Of a stretch of DNA of 64,000 nucleotides, positions 24,861-36,069 are shown in pieces (positions within the stretch are counted from its first letter, which is position 1; each line of letters begins with the position of its first letter). The notes under the pieces were generated by a model, which did not search any database, was not told the DNA's origin, and saw nothing but the letters and a program-made list of their open reading frames with translations. The translations under genes were made by a program, and so were the position numbers. The DNA comes from Magnolia sinica (lineage: Eukaryota; Streptophyta; Magnoliopsida; Magnoliales; Magnoliaceae): contig NC_080588.1 in the NCBI RefSeq assembly GCF_029962835.1, positions 68,044,501-68,108,500 on the forward strand. Reading direction: 5' to 3'.

Positions 24861-25332
24861 GTAGATTGGGGCTGATGGCATATCCCCTAAACAACCAAAT
24901 TCACATGCCTCATGAAAGGGGCCTAAGCCCTATGCAATATTTTCATCTTATAAACTCAAAATTTTTAGTTTAATTATTCGATGTAGAATTAAACCCATAC
25001 TATTATAAGACAAAATGCATTTATTGCTTTGTTAAAAAATTTAAAGAATTTATTTATTTTAAAACACACACACACACAAAAAAAATGAAATAATAATAAA
25101 TTTGGTCTAAATTATATGACTTTGATCTTATTTTATCCCAATTGACTTGAATTGAGCCCGGTTCAAAAATGAGTTAGCTCTTTTTTTTGTTAAATAAATA
25201 ATATAAACATTTTTATACAAAGATAATACCACAAGATAACATTGAAAAAAGACAAGAAGATTAAAGCTCAAGTGGACCAAATCACAAGAAAAAGTGAAAC
25301 ATTGTGCATTCATGTGTGTGTGTATATATATA

Positions 25333-25813
25333 GGCCCCACCGTGATGCATGTCTAACATCTATCCCATCGGTCAGATGCACCATTCCATGATGGGCCTAG
25401 GGCTTAAAAATCAAGTCAATCCGTGACTTGTGCGGGCCACACCACATGCAAAATTTGACAGGAGTTACCCTCCATTAAAAAATCCATAATCATTTGTTGG
25501 GCCCATTGAGATGTGGTTCACAAATTTAGCCCATCCATTAAGTGTGTCCCACTTGGATGAGGGGTTAAACCAAGTTTCAAACACATCCAAATTTCAGGTG
25601 AGCCCCACCAACTGCTTTTATATATTTTAGGCATGTCTTCACATGATTTTAGATGGTATGGCTCACCTGAGTTCTATGTACGGCTTATTTTTATGATATC
25701 CCATAATTTAAAGGGGACTCATCAAATGCACCCTATTAATGTTCGACATATATTATAGTGGGGCCCACACAACTCAACCTCATTGGAAGTTCCATGAGCT
25801 CGACTGCATGGAA

Positions 25814-25815
<2 letters not shown>
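25333..25815 (+). mobile_element. TA-microsatellite-associated MITE, copy 4 (left end truncated)
   Basis: Starts abruptly at GGCCCCACCGTGATGCATG right after a short TA run, so the outer left repeat is missing. The interior is collinear with copies 1 to 3. The right end passes into a (TA)n run at 25817-25884. Confidence 0.8.
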
Positions 25816-25884
<69 letters not shown>

Positions 25885-25887
<3 letters not shown>

Positions 25888-26950
25888 CCATGCCGTACAT
25901 CTGTCTTTACGTATCATTTTAAGGAATGTTTCTAAACTTGAATCATATCCAAAGCTTGAGTAGATCACACCGTATGAAACAGTGTGCGTATAATCTACGA
26001 GCCAAATCAAGTCAAACCAAATTGAATCACACCGAGCTTCGAGCTGAGCCGAACTCATGCTGCTTTGATTTGAGCTTGGTTTATTTTGTTTTTTTTTCAT
26101 TGAACTTCTATTGCAATCCGGACTTTTTCATACTAATCCGAACCAAGCTTTCCAATAAGTCCAAAGAAGGTACTGACTAGTAGCCTTCTTTGACCGGGAC
26201 TGTGACCATCTGTCGCTCTCCAGCTGAATGGTTAATTCTTACCATTGGAAACCGTAGTAGAATTTGGACCATTAAAAGATAAAATTCAATGACTCACAAT
26301 CAAAGCAATAAATCAATGGTCAGGATCATTTTTCCAGCATTACTATTGGATCATAGACCAAACAATCTAGGGGCTGCAATGACTGAGCCCTCTAAGGCCT
26401 GACTCCAGAAACAAGACATGTGCCATGTTGCTCACAAGTGTGAGATGCAATACATCCATCTTGTGCAAAAAATCAAACGCATCAACGCAAGAGGTGGGCT
26501 GCACCAATGAAGCAAATGGACGGTCAATGATCTATCAATGTACTTTTGTGGTCCACCGGATGAGTGGATTGGACTGATTTCCGGCAAAGATTCTCTTCAC
26601 GTAAGTTACCACCTTTTTCATGGATTGGATTTTCTGTACGTGCAGTAATTTAGCAGAAAAGATGGTGCATTAGTTCGACCTTAGCATAGTCCGGCTGTAT
26701 ATGATAATCCGTTTTCTGATATCTACACCCGTCCTTTTTATACACGCACCACTTCGTAGACTCATGGCAGTACGCACCTCATCTAAGAAGAGAAGCTGCT
26801 TATTAATCAGTGGTATAGCTATCAGATTGGTGGATGCATCAATCAACCTGAAGAAACTAATGGGCCACGTCATGGATGGGCCAACGGTCAAAAACCACCG
26901 TGATTAGCTATTTCTAACCGTTCGATCCATAGACTCGTTCCTGGACCGTC
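25885..26950 (+). other. Intergenic, no gene recognised
   Basis: A small MITE-core fragment follows the TA run. The rest is sequence without recognised coding or repeat features, leading into the promoter region of the CER2-like gene. Confidence 0.4.
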
Positions 26951-26954
26951 AAAG

Positions 26955-27744
26955 CACGTGATAGATCTGATAGGTATCAGTTGCCATTTGGCGCGACTGC
27001 TGGGCAATGGTTTAATCTTAATCAAGTGGTGGTCCACTAATGGATGGTGTGGATCGACTAGAAAGTGCACCTATCAAGGGTTTTTAGATAGTTGACGCCA
27101 TCTATTTTTTACCTACTGAAGAACAGTCGCTATTTTAGTTCTAACCGTCCATTTTATAGCCATCAGTTGGATGGTTAAGATTACTCAATTAAGATGAAAT
27201 TTTTTAGCTGTGTTCCATCCACGATGTGTCCCACTATTTTGATGGTTTGGATAGGCGTCCACGTACACCCTTCCTTCCACACGTAAGCTAGGTAAGAAAT
27301 GTAATACGCAGTGGAACCCACCAGAGGAACGGTCCAGATCTAGTCCTCGTATACCACGTGTCGCATAAGAGAGATTTTTAGATTGTTTTAAATGATTGTA
27401 GTTAGGAAGGAATATTAATGAGACAAGACTCAAGTCACCGGATCCATTGGCCAGGTGATCCTGTCCATACACGCTTCCACACGCACCACCGACGCACGTG
27501 TGAGATCAAGTCCATCCTTAGCTGGGCCCTTAAGTGTATCCTCTACCTACCCCAAAAATCATCCCAATCAACCAATCAGGCTCACCACCGTTCAAAAATA
27601 TAGAAAAATGGACGGTTGAAAATGTCAGCGAACGGCCCTCATCCCCTCCAGACGAACTGCACGTGAGGCCCACCTTAGTCATCTTTCTGGATCTCACACA
27701 TGTGCCATGTGGGCCCATATACAAAGCCAAGCTATACACACGTG
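26955..27744. promoter_or_regulatory. Cluster of five CACGTG G-boxes upstream of the CER2-like gene
   Basis: Exact CACGTG hexamers occur at 26955, 27355, 27495, 27660 and 27739. The one at 27355 is followed by TC (CACGTGTC), an ABRE-like context. G-boxes bind bZIP and bHLH factors in plants. Their spacing, 0.27-1.06 kb before the ATG, suggests a stress- or light-responsive promoter; that is inferred. Confidence 0.6.
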
Positions 27745-27937
27745 TTAGGACTTGGGAACTGAGCCCCCACTTAAAATAAATACCCATGACAAGTCACGAG
27801 TCGCGTTACCATAAATGGCGGATTGCTCACCCAACTACCAATCTCAAACGCACATCACGTAACGTTGATTGCATTAATGGCCCACCTGCTTATACTACAA
27901 TCAATACCTCTTTTTCTCCATCTAACCCGTATTTTCC

Positions 27938-27946
27938 CTATAAAAA
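27938..27946 (+). promoter_or_regulatory. TATA box of the CER2-like gene
   Basis: CTATAAAAA lies 68 bp before the ATG at 28014 and is followed by a pyrimidine-rich leader (27961-28005), as in many plant core promoters. Transcription would be expected to start near 27970. Confidence 0.7.
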
Positions 27947-28013
27947 CAGCCACTGATCAAAGCTCTCTCTCTATCCCTCCTTTCTTGTCCTCCCTCTCGA
28001 TCACAAACGAACT

Positions 28014-31000
28014 ATGTCCCCATCCAACGGTCAAGATCTCGTCTACGATGTAAGGATGTCATCCGTTGTGCCTGCGTCGATCACCGGTGGGAACGTGGTC
28101 CACCAGCTTAGCAACATGGACTTGGCCATGAAGCTTCATTATCTACGAGCCGTTTATTATTTTAAGAGCGATGCGATGGTGGGCCATGATATCTTGAGCT
28201 TGAAGAAGCCCATGTTCAAGTGGCTTGATATCTACTGCTCTGTGGCCGGCAGGATTCGGCGATCGGAGTCTGGGAGACCGTTCATCAAGTGCAACGACGC
28301 TGGGGTCCGGATCTTTGAAGCTATGTGCAGAGTGACCGTTGATGAATGGCTCGAGATGGACGATCCATCTCGACATAAACTCCTCGTATCTAACCAAGTC
28401 CTTGGCCCACAATTGCAGTTTTCGCCTTTGGTCTACGTTCAGGTATGTCATCCAACCGTTGGATTATGATTTTGAATTTTTGAGGAATGGTACCATATCA
28501 TGTACGCTCAAAAAGCTCTGTTGTATAGACGTGGGTGCTCGAAAATCTTTGTGGGACCCACTATGATGTATGTGTTTCATCCATGCCGTTCATCCATTTT
28601 GATAGATCATTTTAGGGCATGTGCCCAAAAATGAGGTAGACCCAAATCTCATGTGGACCACACCACATGAAATAGTTTTGACTCAATTTTCACCAATAAA
28701 AACTTTCTAGGGTCCACTGTAATGTTTATTCTCCATCCAACCTCTTAATTAGGTCACAAAACACGGATGAAGGGGAAATATCAGCTTGATGCAACACTTT
28801 TGTATCCCCCGAGAAGTTTTTAACGGTGAACGTTCAATCACCATTGTTTCCTATGGTATGGTACATCTGTGATTTGGATCTGCCTCATTTTGTACTCTTG
28901 CCCTAAAATCGATGGACAGCATGTATAAGACACGCAATCAGGAGCATTATTTTAGTGGAACGTTACATGGGTGGGCCATCTCTCCCCGGCAGAAATGATT
29001 AATGAACTCGAAAGGGATTATTAGATTAGAATATAAGCAACGGTTCTCATTTAACGAGCAAATCTGGCAAGAATTGGATGGTTACAACTCGTTAATCATC
29101 ATGATTTTTTGCCGATGGCCCATCCAATTTGTAGCAAATCAGGTTAATGGTCCCGATCACAATACATGGTAGCCACGTGTACCGTGTAGATGATGCTTAT
29201 TTGAACTTCCATGAAGTTGCGCCGCTTGTGAGAGGAGAAAATGAAAAATAATCTTATGCGGCATGTGAACCTTCATGGATCAGTAGATATTTATTGAACG
29301 GTTAAAAATGTAAAATATCAACGGTCCCACTTCAACAAACAAGTGTCCATGAATCAAAGGTTAGGATTGTTTAAACAAATTAATTTGGGGAACGATGCTG
29401 TGGCGCTTACCATGATATTACTCGAGCTTTCGATCTACTTCATTTTTTAGCTTACCCTCAGGGACCGTTGGGTTTGGCAAGTTGCATGATATCAAAGTAA
29501 GTGGCATACGTGGCTGTAATTCAGCCATTAGATCACGTGATGCCATATCATGCTAATCCATAGCAGATGGGGGGAGATATAACCTTCCCTTTCAATTAAT
29601 TGGAGGTGATCCTTTTTGTATTATCATTCTAGGGCGTGAGCCCAAAAAAGCAGTAGTTCGAAGGAAGCGGATTGCGTACTGAGTAAACCCTGTGGGGCCT
29701 AATATCATTCATACATTTCATCCGTTCCGGCCATCCATTAACCAGATAATTTTAGGGGTTCAGCCCAAAAATGAAGGATATCAAAAACTCAAGTGGAACA
29801 CACCCCATGAAACAGTGTGAATTGAATATCTACTGTTGAAAAGTTCTTGGGGGCCACAGAAGTTTTAGATCAACCTTAGATTTGGTTTTTCCCTTCATCC
29901 ATGTCTGTATGATCTTATGAACTGGTTGGATGACAAATAAACACCACTGTGGGCCTTAGGAATGTTTCAATGGTGGAAATCAATACTTCCACTGTTTCCT
30001 GTGGTATGGTCCACTTGAGCTTTTGATATATTTAAATTTGGTCTCAACCACAAAATGATCTGGAAAAACGGATGGACGCCATGGATAAACTACATGCAGT
30101 CACGATGGGCCCAACAAAGTTTGCTCAGTACCATAAGAGGTTACTCAGTATGCAATCCGATTCCTAGTTTGAAACTTCAAGTGGACCACACCACAAAAAG
30201 CGGTAGCGGTTGAGTGTCTACCATTGAAAACTTCTTGGAGGCCATTGAAGTTTTGGATCAAGCTAATATTTGTGTTTTACCTTCATTCATATATGTGTGA
30301 CCTTTTGAAAAGGTTGGATGATGAATAAATATTGTTGTAGGCCTTAAGAAGTTTTCAATAGTAGCCGTTTCATTCTCATTGCTTTTTGTGGTGTGGTTCA
30401 TTTCAGTTTTGAACTTACTTAAATTTTGGCACCTACCCTAAAATGATCAGGCAAAATGCATGGGTCACTGGCTTGGCCAACTCCACACAACAGTGAGTTT
30501 TCGAATTTGCAATAATTACTTTTTTTCGCAACACATTACCATAGTATTTACCCATCCAAACATGCCCGTAATGGTCTGTCTGGTTTATTATTAGTTATAA
30601 ATAACTTTTTAACTTAAAAGTACTCAATCACTGAAGTTAATATTTTTTGGATTTTCAACCTTTCATAAATTTTTGAAAAGAGCCATTGGGAGAGACAGAA
30701 GAGAAGGTGATAAGAATATTGTTTACATATCAGCTTAATAAGTAGAAATCAAGATTAACTACTTAAGGCACAGGTAGCTTATCTTAAGTAACTAACAATC
30801 CAAATGCCTTCCAAATGAGCGGAAAAAATAAAAATATATGCATCAAAGTAACCCTAACACCTGTTATCAAGGTCATTCATGCGTACCCAAGAATCATAGT
30901 AAAATGAGGTATTAAGATTTGATTGGTGAGCCTTGTGCGCATGAATTGAAGTTAGCAAGTTCTATGAGTCCCATCATGATGTATGTGTTATACCTAAACC

Positions 31001-34000
31001 TTCCATCCATTTGGTGAACTGTCATAAGGCTTGAGCCAAAAAATAAAAGACATATCTGACAAGAAAGTGGACTACACTGAAAAAAACATTGGGGGATTAA
31101 ATGTCTACCATTGAAACCCTTTTGGAGGCCACAAAAGTTTCGGATCAATGTTAAATTTGTTTTTCCTCTTCATCCAGGTAATTTTGACCTTATGAATATA
31201 TTTGGATGGAAAATAATCATTATGGTAGACCTTGTGAAACTTTTAACAGTGACAATCACTATCCCGTTGCTATTTTTGGTGTGGTTCATTTTAGCTTTAG
31301 ATATGATTCAATTTTATTTTTTTTGACTAATACTCTAAAATGATCTTGAAAGATTGATGAACTGTGTGGATATAATAAATACATCATTGTAAGGGCCATG
31401 TAACTTTGATCTCCTTTGAACTGTTCGTACAACTCAGCTCTAGGAGGGTCAGCGGTTGCCTTCGCACGACACGTAACTACACCAACTATATGGCTTGTGT
31501 GTTGCCTTCGCATGACACTATTTACACTAGTTTTATAGCTTGCTTGTGGTACACCACCCAATTCACCTTCCTTTGAAGGAACGCGGATTGTGTCCTACCC
31601 CACCCGCCTCCCAGCTGGAGAGGGGAAGGACATAATCCGGATTGGTTTCAATGGCAGGCGTTCACAATGTAATTGGACTACATCATTACAATTTAATGCA
31701 GTAATACTGACCAATCTCAGTTCAGAAAAGCAGGATTTTACTACTTGTGGAGTATCCGGATTCCTCTTATTAAAACATCATTGTATTATGTACGGAGCTT
31801 CCTTCTTTTCCGCATAAGCCAATTACTCTGTGGGGCCAAAAATAGTGATAAAAAAAGGACATCTACGGTAAAAGTTATTTCATTCAACGTTAATGTCTGT
31901 CATATAACTCATTTATGAGAAAAACATTAATATTAAGACTTAAAGTTTTCAAAGTACGCATTTCAATCCTATAGTTTTTGGTTTATTCTATTTACGGGGT
32001 GTTTGGTGCATGAACTTAAATGGGATCATGTGGGATCATAATAACTTGTGAGCGTTGGGTCGTCGGCGGATCAGAGTAATACACCAAATTTAATGGATTA
32101 GAATAACACACCGAATTTCGTTTTCATGTTTGGAATGTATGATTCCTGTCATTGTGATGTGATGGACGTGGATTGCATACTACCCCACCGGGACGGTACA
32201 GGCAGGGCTCATGGGGGTCACCATGATGTAAGTGCTTTATCCACGCAGTTAATTAATCGTTCTTCTCGTATCATTTTAAGGTGTGAGCCAAAACACGAGG
32301 CAGGAAAAAGTCTTAAGTGGACCATAAATTGGGGATTGAACGTCCACCAGTAAAAACTTCTTGAGAGGTAAAGAAGTTTCAAATGAAGCTGATATTTGTT
32401 TTTTTGCTTCATCCACGTCTACGTGCTCTTATGAATAGTTTGTATGGTTAAAAAATAAAAATCACAGTGGCCCTTAGAAAGGTTTCAATGGTGAGTGTCA
32501 TTATCACTACAGTTTCCTTTAATGTGGTCCATTGGAGCTGTGAACCTACTTAATTTTTTGGCTCACACCTTAAAATGATATGAGAAGAATGATTAACGGC
32601 GTGGATAAAACACTTACATCACAGTGGCCCCCACAGAGCCCTCCCTAGACGGATTATCGTACGAGCAGGGGTAGGACATTATCCGCGTCTGTAATGTGAT
32701 GTGATGTGATGTGATGCAGAGATATCACGGACGCCGATTGCGTCATACCCCATCCCTAGCCCCAAACAGGCAGTTATGTGGGTGGCCCACCGTGATATAT
32801 TTTTACATCCAAGCCGTCTATTCCTTTTTCTCAGATATTTTAAGGCGTAAAAACAAAAATGAGGCAGATCCAACGATCAAATGGACCACACCACATATTA
32901 CTCTTGCATTTAATGCAACCAAATTTATTATTTGGTGTGGTCCACTTGATCGTTGGATCTGCCTCATTTTTGTGTTCATGCCTTAAAATGATATAAAAAA
33001 AGGGATTGACAGCTTGGATGTATAGATACATCAGGTAATCGCCTATTCGGGGCTAGAGACAGGCGGGGGTAGGATGCAATCCGCGTCCCAAGAATACATG
33101 TTAGGAAGTTCATAGGAGTTTTTGAAATTAGATGGTGTACAGTGTCACACACCACTGAATTTTGTGGTGTGTTTACATCACCAAGTTCCGTGGGCCCCAC
33201 CATGATATATATGTTATATCTACATCATCCAATATTCATTTGGCAAGATCAGTTTAAGTCACGGACAAGAAATGAGGCAGATTCAAAGCTCAAGTGGATC
33301 ACAACACAAAGCATCGGGAACAATGATTCCTACTCTTAAAACCTTAATAGGGCCTACCATGATGTTTATTTGTCATTCAACCTGTTCATGAGATCACATA
33401 CACATGGATGAAGGGAAAAAACAAATATAAGAATATTGGTCCAACCTTCAGTGGGCCCTAAGATGTTTTCAATGGTAAACGTTCAATCCACACTGCCTTT
33501 TGAGGTGTGGTCCACTTGAGCATAAGATCTGTCTCCTTTTTGGGTTCATGCCTTAAAATGATCCTGTATAATGAATAGATAGTGTGGATATAATACAATC
33601 ATCATGGTGGCACACCACCCAATATGTCACCAAAATTTTCTCTAGATGTGGTGATGGATATTCCAAATCCAAAATGGATACACCATATTCATCTTCAATC
33701 CTCGAGGCATAAATTGTTGGATACACCATATTCATCTTCAATCCTCGAGGCATAAGCACAATTTTCAGAGTTTTAAATTGTCACTGATTGACTACCCTGG
33801 CTAAACACAAGTGTGTGATTAAAACGTGAGATTAGAATGTCTATTCCATCTAATTTGTTCTAATGCCATGCACCAAATAGGCCCTTAAACTTCAAATCTA
33901 TTTATTTTTCAGCTTATACCTTGAAATGAGGTCATGGAAGGAATAAATGGCATGGATTAGTACCATGCATTGTGGGGGCCTAACAATTTTTATTATTTTG

Positions 34001-36032
34001 CCTCCAGGATGTGAGTAAATGGTATCATTGGTATCATTATTGCATTGGGAACTATGCATATAATTGTACAAGTAAATAATGATTACTCATTTTAGTTATT
34101 TATCTCTGTAATTGAGAAATAAAAAAACCCCTAAGAATATGAGCCCAAAAATGAGGCATGTAAAGGATTAAACAGGCCACATATTTGGTATTTGACGCTT
34201 ACCATTAAAAGCTTTTTAGGGGCCATAAAAGACTTAGAGATGAAGCTGACTTTTGTGTTTTCCTAGAATATAGGTTTGAGTGACCTTATGAATAGACTGG
34301 ATGGTAAATAAGGGTCTGCCTCATTGAAATGATCTAAAAAAAGAATGCAAGAAGGCATAGATAAAACCCATACATCTTAGTGGCCCTATAGAGCCCTTGT
34401 TTGGACTGATTTTCATCAAGGCGAGGCAAGATGCAATCAGCTTCGCCCTTTCACCTTACACATGGCAAGGAAGATGGTGAATCAATACCGTTGGCCTTGT
34501 GGAACCTACAATCAATCATGGATGAATGATTCTAGGATTGACATCTTGCCAGTTGATTCGAATTTAGGATTGGCTGGAGAATTTTAGGGTTTTTTTTTTT
34601 TTTTTTTTTTTTCTGGCCCCCCGAAAGAAAATGTGAATGAATAAAAGTTTTCTCTCTACCAAAATGGACACAACCTTTCATGGCTAGCAATTTCCTTATT
34701 TGCAAAAACATAAAAGTTCTTAAAGGGTTACTAACATATAAACTCTCTTTTTAAGTATCCTAAATAAACACTTACATTTTCATCTATTAGTAAGAAAACC
34801 CCTATCCTCAATGAACCATATGCATCATAAGTGGTTGGTTTAGATTGCATGGTCTAGATTGATCTTAGACCATTCACCATTAGTATTGAGCAATATAGGT
34901 CCCACATACCACCTATTGATCGAAGAATGTGTGTATGCATCCATTCACATGAGTGGTCTGGATTGCATGGTCTATATTGGCGTAGACCATTGATCAATGG
35001 TCTAAATTCATCAATATGGGTTCGACATGCTAACCGTTGATGGGGAAATGTATGCATGTCTACGTGCAACCAAAAGTCGAAAGATCTCACTTAGAATGCC
35101 CATCCTCACCAACTTTGGACTCCATTTCCTTTTCTCCTAATTTAGAAGTTTTGTGCAAGGAAGGAAAAAGTAACGAAAGCTAATGAAAGTGAGATGATGT
35201 GAAAAGAATATCTAAATGAGTATTTATAAACACATGGAAACATCACCAAAATCAATGGAAACTCTAGAATGCATGTCTCGTGCATAAATATGGATTTCTA
35301 AATTGTTGATATACAAGTATGATTAAGAGATATTGACGTTTAAAGCAAGCTTTGATCTATAATAATGCTTCTGACCTTTACTTTCTGATCTTCTTCCTAT
35401 TAATTAATATTTATTGAATTTCTTTTTATATATAAATTTTAAACTTGTATTATCTTATGATTTTCAAAATTAGCATCAATGACACTAACGCCAGCATAGA
35501 ATAACTGCCTCACCCTAACTTCCAACACGGTGTCAATTGCCCTACTGTGGATTGGCAATTTTCAGTATAAGCTTAGGTTGCTTTGACACTGTCTAGCTAT
35601 CATAGTGAAATGCAATTTTTTTTTATATATATATATTTTTTGTGCTAGCAATAATGCCTCTAACACTTCACACTTCACTTTTAGACTAGTCACCCCTACT
35701 AGGGAGTCGATACGAAGATCTCAGTGTTGAGACGAAGTATCTTTGACTCAGTATACCAAGACGTCAATGCATATTCCCATTCATTACCTAATGATACTCT
35801 AAAAGGAAGACTTACGTATATACATAAATGTTTAGATTTATATATGTTGTTAAATCATGAAAAACTACATTATGAAAATTATAATTTATTTATTTTATTG
35901 ACAATTAGCATGAATATATAAAACTTGTGAAAGAAAACTACATTATGAAAATTATAATTTATTTATTTTATTGACAATTAGCATGAATATATAAAACTTG
36001 TGAAAGATCAATTAAAAATATCTAGAGATCGT

Positions 36033-36069
<37 letters not shown>

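Noticed and set aside
24635-24973. Ser-rich open frame of 112 codons
   Set aside because: The Ser and Arg codons come from GAGTCGAGTC repeat words; no promoter, motif or splice context supports it.
28143-28451. Minus-strand open frame of 102 codons
   Set aside because: It is the antisense shadow of CER2-like exon 1.
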